From positions 4,652,001 to 4,716,000 of the forward strand of contig CP136062.1 of assembly GCA_032622095.1 (NCBI GenBank): 64,000 nucleotides of DNA, written 5' to 3'. Source of the DNA: Siphonodentalium dalli. Taxonomy: Eukaryota > Mollusca > Scaphopoda > Gadilida > Siphonodentaliidae. The position numbers were made by a program, and so were the translations under genes. This document shows positions 1 through 12,154 of this stretch, piece after piece (position 1 is the stretch's first letter; each line of letters begins with the position of its first letter). The notes below the pieces were generated by a model. It was not told the origin of the DNA. It worked only from the letters and a program-made list of their open reading frames with translations, and made no database searches.

Positions 1-2955
1 AAACCCCACCCCACCCATCACTCCGGTGGGGGGTATCACCCATAGGGAGTGAAAATGCCGTATGTATTTGACGGCATGGGTGGGTGGCCCGCCCCAAATA
101 CCACCTAGAAACACCCCGACTCCCACCTATCACATCGGTGGTGCCACTCCGTAGGGGTGAACATGGGGTATGGACAATTTTCGAGAATGGTAATGATTTC
201 GATCGATTTGACGGCATGAGTGGGTGGCCCGCCACAAATACCCCCTAGAAATACCCCGAACCCGCCATCACCCCTGGGTGTTGCCACCCCGAATGGGTGA
301 AAATGTGGTATGAACTGTATTCGAGAATGGTAAGAAATTCCACCGATTGGACGTCATGGGTGGGTGGGCCGCCACAAATACCCCCTAAAATACGCGACCC
401 CACCCATCACCCGGGGGCGCCACCCGATGTGGTCAAAATAGGGTATTGACCATTTTCGAGAACGGTAAGGATTTTGACGGCATGGGTGGGTGATCAGCCT
501 AATATACCCTAGAAACTCCAGGACATCACCCGCCCCTCCCGCCCCCCGCCCCCGAGGTGCCACCCCAGGGGGTTGAAAATGTGGTAAGGACCATTTTCGA
601 AAACGGCAAGTATTTAGACCAAGTTGACGGCATGTGTGGGTGGCCCGCCCCAAATTCCCCTATAAACACCCGACCCCCACCATCACCCCGCGGGTGCCAC
701 CCCAATGAGGTAAAAATGGGGTATGGACCATTTTCGAGAACGGTAAGGATTTCGACCGATTTTACGGCAGGGGTGGGTGATACGTCCAAAATACCCTATA
801 AACTCCCGAATCACCCACCCATCATCCACGGGTTGCCACCTCGAGGGGGTGAGAATGGGCTATGAACCATTTTCGAGAACGGAAAGGATTTCGACCGATT
901 TGACGGCAAGAGTGGTTGGCCCGCCCCAAATACCCCTACGTATAAAATTTTATCGCATGATCAAATAAATCGCTCCTCGATGCGATTAAGCCGCTCTAAG
1001 ATGCGTTGATTATCGTAGGTACCCTTGGAGTAGGAAATGGGGTACGGACCATTTGCAAGAACGGTGTGGATTTCGACCGATATCACGGCTTGCATGGGTG
1101 TGTGGCCCGCCACAAATACCGCTAGACACACCATACCCCCACCATCACTCGGTGGCGGGGGTGCCACTTCGATGGGTGAAAATGTGGGTAGCTCGCCCCA
1201 AATACCACGGATTGGACGACACGGATGGATGGCCCGCCCCAAATACCATCTAGAAACACCCAGAACCACCCATAACCCGACCGATCACACCGGGGGTGTC
1301 ACTCCGTAGGGGTGAACATGGGGTAGGAACAACTTTCGAGAAAGATTAGGATTTCGACCGATTTGATGGCATGAGTGGGTGGCCCGCCCCAAATACCACC
1401 TAGGAATACACCGAACCGAATGGGGTTTGGACCATTTTCGAGAACGGTGAGAACTTCCACCCATTTGACGGCATTGGCGAGTGGCCAACCCCAAGTACCC
1501 CCTAGAAACACACTGACCCCATCAATCACCTCCATGGGGTGCCACCCGAAGGGTGAACATATGGTATGGACAATTTTCTAGAAAGTACGAATTTTGACCG
1601 ATTTGACGTCGTGGGTGGGTGGCCCACCCAAATACCCCCTATAAACACCCGACCCCCACCCATCACCGCGGGGATGCCACCCCGACGAGGTGAAAATGGG
1701 GTATGGACCATTTTCGAGACGGTGAGGATTTCGACCGATTTGACGGCATGGGTGGGTGATTCGCCTAATATACCCTAGAAACTCCCGGACCCCCACCCAT
1801 CACCCCCGGTGTGCCACCCGAGGGGGTTGAAAATGTGGTAAGGACCATTTTCGAAAACGGTAAAGTTTTCGACCGATTTGACGGCATGGGTGGTTGATCC
1901 GCCCAAAATACCAAAGAAACTCCCGGATCTCCCACCATCACCCCCGGTGTGCCACCCCGAGGGGGGTAAAAACGGGGTATGGACCATTTTTAGAACGATA
2001 AGGATTTCGACCGATTTGATGGCATGGGTGGATGGCCAGCCCCAAAAACCTCATAGAAACACCCCACCTATCACAACGGGGTTCCACCACGAGGGGTGAC
2101 AATGGGGTAAGAACATTTTTCGAGAACGGTAAGAATTTCGACCGATTTAACGGCATGGGTAGGTGGCCGGCCCTAAATACCACTGGAAACACCCCGAACC
2201 CGACCCATCACCCTCGGGGGTGCTACCAATTGCAAGTGGGGTGGGGGTGGGTATGGAGCATTTTCGAGAACCATAAGGATTTCGTGGGTGGGCCGCCCTA
2301 AATACCACCTAGAAACACCCCGACCCCACCGCCACCCCTGAGGGTGCCACCCGAGGATATTAAAATGGGGTATATACCATTTTCGAGAACGGTCAGGATT
2401 TCGACCGATTTGACGGTATGTGTTGGTGGCCCGCTCAAAATACCGCTAAAGACCCCCGACCACACCAATCACCCCCGGGGTGCTACCCCTAGGGTGTAAA
2501 CATGGGGTATGGACAATTAAGAGAAAGATAAGGATTTCGACCGATTTGACGGCATGGTTGAGTGGCCCGTCCCGAATACCACCTGAAAACATCCGACTGC
2601 CACCCATTACTTCCGGTAATGGCACAGCGAGTGAGTGAAAACGGGGAATGAACCATTTTTGAGAACGGTCACGATTTCGACCGATTTTCGGCATGGGTGG
2701 GTGGCCCGCCTCAAATACCACACAGAAACACCCGATTCCCCACCCTTAACCCCGATGGTGCCACCCCGAAGGGGCGAAAATGGGGGTTTGATCATTTTCG
2801 AGAATGGTAAGGATTTTCACAGATTTGACGCTAATGGTGGATGGCCCGCCCCAAATACCCCTAGTAACACCCCGACCCCCAACAATTGTTATCGGGGGGG
2901 GGTGAACATGGGGTATGGACCATTTTCGAGAAGGGTAAACATTTTGACCGATTTT
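1..2955. repeat. GC-rich satellite, ~138-bp unit, about 21 copies
   Basis: A degenerate tandem array. The block GGGTATGGACCATTTTCGAG recurs about every 130-145 bp (near 171, 443, 721, 1700, 1975, 2372, 2915). Each copy continues with a CGACCGATTTGACGGCATGG block, then a GGGTGGCCCGCC block, then a C-rich run. Short open frames on both strands here are repeat by-products: they drift in frame from unit to unit. The array is cut by the window start, so its full size is unknown. Confidence 0.93.
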
Positions 2956-4220
2956 GGATGCTTTTGGTTTGGCGGAAAGTCAATTTCTTGCCACATGACT
3001 TGGAATCGGCGGCGACATATCGTCGTCTACTTATTCTCCGTTTTCTTCAACCCCCTCTCACGACCGCATCCCTTTCAATGTCGTGTTTCATTTCAGCTCG
3101 AATATTCCTAATGCATCCCTTATATTGATAGCATAGCACCAGTCAGGTTAACGCGCCTCATTTTTTATGGATGCCGAGCCTGAAACGGTCTGGAACGATC
3201 TAGAATGGAATTTCGTCTACTTTTCTCCCTATCTTTCAAAGTTTCAACCCCTCCCCAACGCATGTCAGGTGATTCCCCCTGTTCGCCATACCTACAGAAA
3301 ATACTTCTTTGACAAATGGAACCGACGGAAATGAAGTATATGGTGCTAAACATATTAAAATGTCAACTAGGGGTGTTTTTTATTATTGAGTTATAACATG
3401 TAAATTGCCTTTTTACGAGACAGAAATCCCGTTGCGAGCTCTCTTGGGATCCCATGACACATATCCTGTCTGTGCTACTAAGCGTGTCAATTAGCTTAAC
3501 TGATTTAAAGAAAACAAAATTCATTCTGGATGTTTTTGGTTTGCCGGAAAATCAATTTATTGCCACGCGACGACATATCGTCGTCTACTTATTCTCCGTT
3601 TTTGTTCACCCCCCTCTCACGGCTGCATCCCTGTCAATTTTGTGCTTGATTTCAGCTCGAATATTTCAAATGCATCCCTTATATTGATAGCATAGCACCA
3701 GTCAGGTTAACGCGCCTCATTTTTTATGGATACCGAGCCTGGAATGGTCTGGAACGACCTAGAATGGAATTTCGTCTACTTTTCTCCCCATCTTTCAACC
3801 CCTCCCCAACGCATATCAGATGATTCGCCCCGTTCGTCATAACTACTGAAAATACTCCTTTGACAAATGAAACCGACAAAAATGAAGTATATGGTGCTAA
3901 ACATATTAAAATGGCGACTAGGGGTGTTTTTTATTATTGAGTTATAACATGTAAATTGCCTTTTTAAGAGACATAAATCCCGTTGTGAGCTCTCTTGGGA
4001 TCCCATGACAAATATCGTGTCTGTGCTACCATGCGTATCAATTAACTTAACTGTTTTAAAGAAGTAAAAACATAATTTTGGATGTTTTTGGTTGGCTGGA
4101 AAATCAAATTCTTGCCACACAGCTTGGAATCAGCGACGACATAACGTCGTCTACCTATTCTCCGTTTTCTTCAACCCCTCTCACGGCCGCATCCCTGTCG
4201 ATTTTGTGTTCCACTTGAGT
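2956..4220. repeat. Tandem repeat, ~560-bp unit, about 2.3 copies
   Basis: A segment beginning near GGATGCTTTTGGTTTGGCGG (2954) is repeated near 3527 and again near 4078. Shared blocks include GACATATCGTCGTCTACTTA, TGATAGCATAGCACCAGTCA and ATGAAGTATATGGTGCTAAA. The third copy is partial and ends around 4215. The array abuts the 138-bp satellite directly. Open frames inside are not conserved between copies as proteins. Confidence 0.88.
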
Positions 4221-5040
4221 AGACCTTAACGCGACAATGGAAACTATATATGATAAGATATACATATATTGTATCGTATGGTTGTTTCAAGACTTATCAG
4301 ATACCAATGTTACGATTGTATTTCACCCCAAACGACCACGCATACATGATCAAAATGCCTTCTCATCTTCTCATGGGCCTGCATGTCCATATAAACACAT
4401 ATGCCCTCCTCCGAACACACGCTAAGAGAAAGATCGTACATGCCTGTCCGAACGATATTTTCAAACAGAAATTGTCAAAATGCGAAATATATAATCCGTT
4501 TTGGTGACATCTGAGATAATGACAAGTTGCACGTTTAATTTTGGGAGATTTCTCACAGGTCGCCCTCAAATGCAAGGGAATCGGCAATCATAAAACAGAT
4601 TGTAAAAGCGATGTTCCATGCACAGTAATTCACTGACTCGTTCGTGCAAAAAAATACCTTGCCACTTTAATTTAAATGTTGAGAATAAGCATACCTTATA
4701 ATTTGAGACAGCAAGTACATAACCAATCCGATAGTCAGGATAGTTTTCACGCACTATAATATACATTCAATTTCCGTTCATTGCATCACGCACATGTAAC
4801 ACATATACATGTACAGACAATGATGTTTTGTTCAATGGTTGACTACGTGAAGACACGATGGAATTATGAACGCTCTGTAATCATGTTAACTTACGTATGG
4901 CGAAAAGTTCGATTTGAAAAGGCTAAGATTTTAACCACTTATGGACTTCCATTCCTTCAAACTCCAGTCGCCGTTTCGAGTGTGGGGAAAAACGATTAGT
5001 GAAGAATGATTATATGAGATGCCTTTGCTCGGAGTTTATT
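4221..5040. other. Non-coding interval, nothing recognised
   Basis: AT-rich single-copy-looking DNA. Short open frames of 62-85 codons overlap one another on both strands, with no domain, splice-site pattern or repeat that I can support. Confidence 0.5.
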
Positions 5041-5190
5041 CCGAGAATAATAGCAACCACCCCGGTGGGTGTTTATACCTAAGGCGTGTGTGAATGATGA
5101 CGTCATATAATTTTTCTATATATATTTCTATACGATGGAACGATTTTCAGGAAAGAGTGTATGCATTTTTTCGGAATTAACACGTGACTT
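5041..5190. repeat. Interspersed repeat shared with 62520-62640
   Basis: The order AATAGCAACCACC, GGGTG, TTTATACCTAAGGCGTGTGT, ATGACGTCAT, TTTTTCTATAT and GTGTATGCATTTTTT is shared with 62530-62640 in the same orientation. It is probably a short non-autonomous DNA element. At 62.6 kb the other copy truncates a protein-coding region. Clear termini or a TSD could not be fixed. Confidence 0.7.
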
Positions 5191-6015
5191 CCGCTCGTCA
5201 CTGCGCAGAATCCAGCAGAAACTACAGGGTGCTCAGATATAGCGGTGGAATACTCGGACAACAACTGCTCAAATTAATTCCCAGGTTCTAGGTCACAGTA
5301 CTCAGTTCTTACCGAGAATTAAATACAGTTTTTTCATCTGATAAAATTCATTGTGATATTACAAGCATAATAAGTAAATAACTAATTATTCCCCGTCTAG
5401 CGACCGCCCTGCAATCCGGCTTACGGCAATTTAAGTGGTCCAGAAATTACTACCATATATCCCATAGCCTTCACCTTGAACTTCGCCGCCATAGCAAACA
5501 GTTTTTGACAAATCGACAGTATTGCTCGCTTGATTTCGTGAATTACGTTTTCTCCACTTCAACACTGTCGACAATTACTGAGTTATGCTGTTGTGAACTG
5601 TTAGAGACAACACTGATAAAGATTCAAGAATCATTCAATCAACCAGTGAACCAAAACGTTCAACTTTCAACAGTTCAAGTTCATCATCTATTCATCATGG
5701 AAATTTAAAAAAATCAAACGATTCAATTTCAAAGAAATAATTCTGTGTTGCGGCGTGCAATGTATAGGCCTATTGCAATTGTAGTATGTTTCCTAATTCA
5801 TAGTTACCGTCTTATCATGTGTGATTCAATCAGTCCATAACTGATTACAATTCAAGGATGTGATATCTGATGAAGATTTTGGCGGTGCTGTTGTGAACAC
5901 ATACATGCCAACATGGTCCTGGATCGAGGCATTTTTATTCAAATCCAAGTTTTTTAAAGGTAGGTCTGTTTGCTTAAAAAATTAAATTTTGATTTAATGT
6001 TATTCATTTAATCGT
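5191..6015. other. Non-coding interval, nothing recognised
   Basis: AT-rich sequence with no convincing coding region. One frame of 67 codons near 5505-5708 is short, has no recognisable domain and no splice context. Confidence 0.45.
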
Positions 6016-6760
6016 TTTTCATCATTTGACAATTTGTCGTCATTCGTTACTGTCGTCAGTGCCACAGTCAGTGTGTACGTTTGTCGTCATTCCTGTTTGG
6101 TTGTCGTCTATCGACTATCGTTTTTCGTCCTTGGTAGTTTGTCGTCGTGTTTATTGTTGGTCATTCATTTTAATCCTTTGTTTATTTGTCATCAGTCGTG
6201 TTTTTCGTTGCAAGTACACTGCGACCCAACTGTAGTTATCCAGTGGAGCCGCGGCGTACAATGTAGTTGCATTTTGGCCACGGTGGCAATACTTTTACTA
6301 ACCGCACTGTGGTTAAGTGGAAACTAGTTTTGTCCAGCAGGGTACATTATATCCCGTAGATTTTCGACTAGGATTGCCTATTAAAGCACAAACCAGGCAA
6401 ACGAAAAATACATGTACCATAGTTTACACATAATTTTGAAACCTGCAGGCCTGGGTCGATGTGTTTGTCGTCCAGACATTTTTCGTCGTCGATCATTCGA
6501 CATTGTGTTTATCGTTGGCCGTTTGTTTTTTCGTCATCAGTAATTTTTGGTCATCGATCGTTCGATATCGTGTTTAATAGTCATTGGCCGTTTGTTTTTC
6601 GTCATCAGTCATTTTTCGTTGTCGGTCAGTATTTTGCTTTGTTGTTTTTTGTCATTTGTCATCGTCATTTATCGGGCATTTGCCACCATTCGTCAGCCAG
6701 TGTGTTTTTTCTTTAGTTGTTTTTTATCGTCGTTCATTTGACGTTGGTTGTTTTTCGGAA
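6016..6760. repeat. Low-complexity TCGTCAT-rich region
   Basis: A pyrimidine-biased, degenerate repetition of words such as TTTCGTCATCAGT, TTGTCGTC and GGCCGTTTGTTTTTCGTCAT. It resembles a decayed minisatellite. The bias keeps several overlapping Ser/Phe/Val-rich frames open (for example 6459-6716 and 6584-7150), which I treat as artefacts. A MITE fragment at 6219-6342 interrupts it. Confidence 0.7.
6219..6342 (-). mobile_element. Diverged partial copy of the CCCTGCTGGACAAA MITE
   Basis: The reverse complement matches the left part of the elements at 37252-37641 and 40539-40928. It ends TTGTCCAGCAGGG followed by TA, as those do. Only about one third of the element is present and it is more diverged than the two duplicated copies. 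Confidence 0.65.
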
Positions 6761-6927
6761 CTTCTGCAGTCCTTCGAATTTGGAAAACGTAGGTGCCCGA
6801 TATATCGCTCGGAGCTTTTGGGATTTGCGGGCGCCTTTTTTGAGGGAGCACAATTCAAATTAACATTGATGAAATTATTACTGAATAAAGACAAACACAA
6901 GTATAATGGTATATTGGTATGCACACG

Positions 6928-7071
6928 TTTAATTCCAAGTGTGGCAACAGAAACAGAAATAAAAACATTTGTTTATATTGTACATTTAGTCCACATGATG
7001 ATAACATCAACAATCCCGGTGAATCTGATCATGGTAATTAGTCGGTTGGCGATTATCGCAATACGATACTA
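6928..7071 (+). repeat. Left remnant of tandem-duplication copy 1 (left flank of the giant CACTA element)
   Basis: This stretch is almost identical to 39356-39497, from the GTGTGGCAACAGAAACAGAA block through CGCAATACGATACTA; I see one clear mismatch. In the second copy the sequence runs straight on into GTAGGGGAACACATTG. Here it is interrupted at 7072 and resumes at 36252. The last three bases (CTA, 7069-7071) are the left target-site duplication. Confidence 0.93.
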
Positions 7072-7083
7072 CACTACTGCAAG
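7072..7083 (+). repeat. Left terminal inverted repeat of the CACTA element
   Basis: CACTACTGCAAG, an exact inverted match to 36240-36251. It is preceded by the CTA target-site duplication. Confidence 0.95.
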
Positions 7084-7780
7084 CAATGTTCATCAAAAAC
7101 TCTGTAAATGTGCATTAAAATGTCATTATTTCATTAAAACACCTCATTAATTCGTGTTTGTGGTGTATTTAATGAAACCATTAAATGGTACTTAATTTAT
7201 GAAAAAGTAATAACCTTTTAATGACATTGGTCATTAAAATCTCTAGCGATTGAATGTTTGTGGTTTAATGGTCATTAAAAACACATCAATTTTTGTATTA
7301 TACAGAAATTAATTACATCAAAGCATCATCAAATTCATCTCATCTCAATTTAATGAACAAGGTATGTTAATTAATTGCATTAATTATCTTTTCTCAAAAT
7401 TTCAGAATCATTAAAGCCTAACTCATACCGATTAATACAACAATAAGAACATTAATATTTATTGTGCAAGATTGTGAATTAATTTTTTTAATTTAATGGT
7501 CTAAACGCTCTATTAATTATCATATCTAATGATTTAAGACCCATTTATAATTAATGGACTCAAATATATTATATTATTAAAGTATGACTAAAGTCACCCT
7601 CTTTCCACATAACACAAATAATATATTTAAAAATAGAACTTTCAATGGTTGCTAGCTAGCTTTATTAATTTGTTTTAATTTATAATACAGACTTATTACG
7701 TCACATGTTTGAATCATTTTATATGAAACAATGAATATTTCTTAGTTAACTTCACTAATTCGGTAAATTAAATAAATAAA
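7084..7780. repeat. Left subterminal region, CATTAA/TTAATG-rich
   Basis: Very AT-rich, with many direct and inverted CATTAA(A) words, for example at 7115-7150, 7170-7190, 7210-7245, 7265-7285, 7355-7390 and 7490-7560. In plant CACTA elements short subterminal motifs in both orientations bind the element-encoded protein; this is the likely role here. The same word dominates 35550-36239 at the other end. Confidence 0.8.
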
Positions 7781-7860
7781 TTAGTATTGTGTCACGAGAG
7801 CTCCGAAGACATACATGAAAGGTAGTGTAAACACAAAAACACGAAACAACAGACACCTCT

Positions 7861-8032
7861 GCAGACACGAATTACACCTTTCCCAATACAAAAAGCTTTG
7901 CGCACAAAAACATAGTTCATAGCTGGAGCCAGCCTATTGGTCTATCTGCACACCCATGCAGTCACGAATTACACCTTTCCCAATAGATAAAGCTTTGCAC
8001 ACACAAAAATAGTGCATAGCTTGAGCCAGCAT
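7861..8032. repeat. Two tandem copies of a ~97-bp unit
   Basis: The block CACGAATTACACCTTTCCCA followed by AAAGCTTTG, CACAAAAA and GAGCCAGC occurs at 7861-7935 and again at 7958-8032. Confidence 0.8.
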
Positions 8033-8035
8033 CCT

Positions 8036-10360
8036 CCAGGCGAGAAGCAGAACCCCTACTGTGATATCACCGTCTTAATCGGTTTTTAACGGCTGCCGGG
8101 AACACTTGTAAATACATATGTTGCAAATTAACCTTCCTTTTCCAGCTGCATGCTTTGTAAAATGCATAAGGGCTTATGAGAACCCATACATTTGTAACAT
8201 AATAAATCATTTTGTCTCTAAAATAAAAATAAGAAGAACTTTGGTGTGTGCTTTTGCCTCACCCATTTATGCACAAACGCCAATTACCCTAAAGCCACCA
8301 ACAATCTTGGCGGTGCCAATCTATTTTAATGAGCTATGTGATGTTATTACTTATATATGGTTTAGAGCCAATACAACTGTGCAGGCAGTCATATGTATAC
8401 GGAGCCAACACTCCAATATATCGCAATATAATTGTATTTTATCAGCCTTAAAGGTCCCAGCTCCGGTTAGTCTTACCACAGATATTATATAATAGTATCT
8501 CTGGTCTTACTGTCCCAGCAGACCATATAGGTGTGAAAATCCGTTCATGAGTATTAGTGGGGCAATGGGTAAAATATGTAAGCCAAATTAGCACCCACGA
8601 TGGGCCATTTCAACGGCTTTTGGTGATCGTGACATAGCATAACCACAGGTACTGCTGGCTGTTTGAATAATTTGCCAATCGTGTGCGTATTTTCCTTCCA
8701 TGTCACAAACTAACAAAAGTTTTCATCACATCCCCAATAATCAAGCTCTCTACTGTTCTACTGGTTTTTGTGACACACAACACTACAATCTGTGTCACTT
8801 TATATTGTTGTCCTAGCAACGCAATATTATATGCGACAATATAAACAGAGCTGTATCTAACGTCACTATTTGACCCGCTTTTTCACTCGTATTCTGTTTA
8901 ACCCTCCAACTCCCGTTGAAACCGAATTTTTTTACGACATATTGTTACTCACTTTTGTCACATGAATGAACCAAACGCATCATTTGCGAGGGGAATGAGG
9001 CCGTCATACGGACGCTGAGCCGTACTAACGGAAACCCTGCTTATATATAATTATGCACATTGGTACACATGTAACCTCTATGAAGAAGCTATTGGTGATG
9101 AATTCCACTTCGTGGTTGAACTTAGAACTAAATATATACCATAATATTATTGGAACCCACCGATAAGAGAAAAGTTTTACAAGCTTATGACTGTCCAAAA
9201 TATACCTATTTTAACACGACTGTGTGTGTATATAAAGCTTGCATTAAAAACATTGGAAACCTGATAGTAAACTAATATAAAACTTATTTTAATCATTACT
9301 TTGCAATAATGCATACCGTCACAATGCCGAGGTCACGGCGCGACTCCTTGGTTTAACGGTGTACAAAGTGTGCGAAAACTATAAGAAGAAATCAACATGT
9401 GGTAGTTTTTAAAACATGTGGATACAAACTTTTACACATCAGTATTTCAACAAATATTACTGAAATCTGCACATAATACATGAACATCATGACGATACAT
9501 ATAGCATACTCATTAACGCAATCATTTCATTCCATCTTGATAACACCAAATTGCCAGAAAAGTATCTCCAAGGACATCTGCGTGTCAACAATCAACGACA
9601 CATTCTACTGACAACTGCGTTGGTACGAATTTCAAAAGTAGAGGTTTCAGTGCATTTATAATTCGCCAGCCTGTGGTAAGAACAAGTGGTAGCCAATAAA
9701 GAGCGTTCTCCAACATGATATTTTGTTTTCAACATTAAATAAATTTAACTACACAACTCATATTAGTTGAACAGTTTAATAAAATCTCACCATGTTCTCA
9801 TCATCTCTTAATTGTCCAGGTTGGCAGCAACGGATTAACAATAAGTCAATGGAACAACAACTGGGGTTCTATACGCTATCGATCTTTCTGCACAAGGAAG
9901 CAAAGCTCGTGCCATTAAACGCGAAAATGGTACAATATCGAAACGTATACAACAATATGTGAGAAAGAAGGCAGCTGCAACAAGCCAAAAAAATTCTTTG
10001 CTGCTCGGGTCGATTTCAAAGAAGGTACAATTGACGCCAGGGTACTCCTGCCACGGGCTGCAGACAGTGCAGAGGTGCACGTCTTGTTAATTGCTAATTG
10101 TATATATGTTGCATTCATGTACCCTAATATGTCTTTTGTTAAATTTTCAATACTGGAGGCAATAAATATATATATAATGTGTTATATCATTATAATATAT
10201 CACAGTGTCTATGTGAAATTGTTACGCTTATGTTCCCCATGTTTTATTGCTGTTGTTCGTAATTATCATAATTAAAAAAAATATTAAACAGACTGCTCTT
10301 TTTCCCCCAATTAAATTATCTACACAATTGCAGCTTGTGTGATTTTCAGTTGCTTTAAAG
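8036..10360. other. Non-coding interior of the CACTA element
   Basis: No recognisable gene. A 124-codon frame at 8118-8492 has no domain and ordinary AT-rich composition. At about 9846-10088 a plus-strand frame reads a short basic peptide (residues such as SAQGSKARAIKRENG and QQYVRKKAAA). It is preceded by AG dinucleotides suitable as splice acceptors, so it could be a decayed exon, but I cannot name it. Confidence 0.4.
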
Positions 10361-11771
10361 ATGATGTATCCCACAATGTACATTAATGCATTACATATCG
10401 GTAAAGATAGCCACACATGCTTGCGTATGTGTTACGAAAATAATCGCATCCGTTCGTCGTGCCGTTGGGGTCAAAACATAAACTGTTCTTGTCTCACACA
10501 TGCTGACGATATGGCCCTTTTTTCATTATCACAGACTGGACTACAAGGGCTATGTGATATCTGTGTAAGGTACAGTAATACATGGCGATATCAATTTAAT
10601 CCCAACAAAACATTCGTTCTAGTATTTAACGAGTCAAAATGTGAAGCTTCAAAAAACAACCGGCATTGGTTATTAGGATCAAGCGCCATTGCAGAGGTAG
10701 ATCAAGTAACACACCTTGGTATACCACTAACCAAATATAAATTCAATAACGTATTCACTGATATGATAGTAAGCAAAATACGCTCAACATTTTTCATGAT
10801 GTCCAACGCCGGTCTTTATGCAGGCGGTATTACTCCCGCTAGTGCGATGAAAATTTATAACAGCGTCGTTCTTCCCCGTGGTTTATATGGATCGGAACTG
10901 CTTCATAATCAGATAGAAGTGAACTGTACAAAATTGGACAAAGTTCATCGTATGTGTGTGAAAAACATGCAGGGCCTACACATTCAAACTCGCACATATA
11001 TGGCTCTCGCTCTTGTAGGCACCCGTCCGATAAAGGAAATCATTGACGATAGAACGCTTAGACTTTTTAGAGCCCTGTGCAACCTGCATGGGAACAGAGA
11101 AAACTGTCAAACACGTTTTTGTAAACAGGGTTCTAGATTACATACATAATCAATCAGTCACCCACAATTGGATGCACAATGTTGTCACCGTTCTAGAAAA
11201 TCGTCAACTTTTGGTCTACTTGAAAGACTACGTTTCATCATCAAACTTTCCAAAACAGCTGGCATGGAAGCAAATCATTAATCAATCGCGGACCGTATTT
11301 CAATCTGCATGGCAGACCTGGGTTGGAAACGACCCCTCATTTAGTAGATTTATATCTGTACACACACAATATTCGTATGCCAAATCTGTGGACAGTCTGT
11401 CAAAAATATCCCGAAGAGAAATCAACATTTTATTTGGTCGCTCAGCTGATTTGGTCACCGTCTGATATTTGCGATGCAATTTGTTCAAAATGTCATCGTA
11501 GTTACACAAATATTGCAGAACATTATATTTGCGACTGTTCCGTCTTAGAGCAGCATTGAAATGCATTTTGGTTTACTTGATTAGACCGCTTTGGCGTCGA
11601 CCTGTTTCTAACACTAGAGAGCTTATCCAAAAAGGACAAGATCATACTTTTACTGGGAAAATTCCCGACGTCATCAGAAATAAAATAGGAGGTGGCGTTG
11701 AATTGATATATTTTTTCATTCGTCATACTGGTCATCTTTGGAATATATGGGTATCTGAGAGCTTAGTCTAG
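10361..11771 (+). pseudogene. LINE ORF2 fragment: reverse transcriptase C-terminal half, frameshifted
   Basis: The plus-strand frame 10361-11149 contains the reverse-transcriptase active-site box as HADDMALFS. The usual downstream blocks follow: NPNKT, a VTHLGIPLT-like strand, and RGLYGSELLHN in the thumb or post-RT region. Reading then needs shifts into the frames 11043-11465 (frame 3), 11323-11559 (frame 1) and 11529-11771 (frame 3). The frame-1 part carries a CSKC...H...C cluster, typical of the C-terminal zinc knuckle of CR1/Jockey-type LINEs. Endonuclease, fingers and palm N-terminal parts are absent, so the copy is 5'-truncated as well as frameshifted. It sits inside the giant CACTA element as a nested insertion. 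The exact clade cannot be told by eye. Confidence 0.82.
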
Positions 11772-12150
11772 ACAATAAGTAACCATTATGATTATCATCC
11801 AACAAATTTGTAACAATGATCCCCTTCGTGAACGACATCTATAGCAGGTGTACGTGTGCGCCTGCTTGCGCGTGCATCTATCTATATATATATATATATA
11901 TGCACGCACGTTGCAGGTATATGTATATTTGTGTATGTTCATGCAAGTGTATATATGTATAGTGAATAATCTTTATTACCTCCTTCTTGGGAGAGAATAT
12001 TTATAAATTATTACACCATTATTTACAAGTTTTGTGAACAATGAAGAGCAAGAGATTAACATCACAAGCATAAGGACACGTACATACACACACACTCTCT
12101 CCCTCCCCCTCTCTCTCGATATACATATAACATGTCTATAAATATAATTT
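11772..12150. other. AT-rich interval with TA microsatellite
   Basis: Contains a short (TA)n tract near 11880-11900 and a purine/pyrimidine-biased stretch near 12085-12120. It may include the 3' untranslated part of the preceding LINE. No gene seen. Confidence 0.45.
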
Positions 12151-12154
12151 GTGA

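Noticed and set aside
105-3111. Many open frames of 60-158 codons on both strands
   Set aside because: All fall in the 138-bp satellite; they overlap in several frames and simply follow the repeat.
6459-7150. 188-codon and overlapping Ser/Phe/Val-rich frames
   Set aside because: They derive from TCGTCAT low complexity; the last part is the duplicated flank and the CACTA terminus.
8118-8492. 124-codon frame
   Set aside because: No domain, no splice context, AT-rich composition; likely chance.
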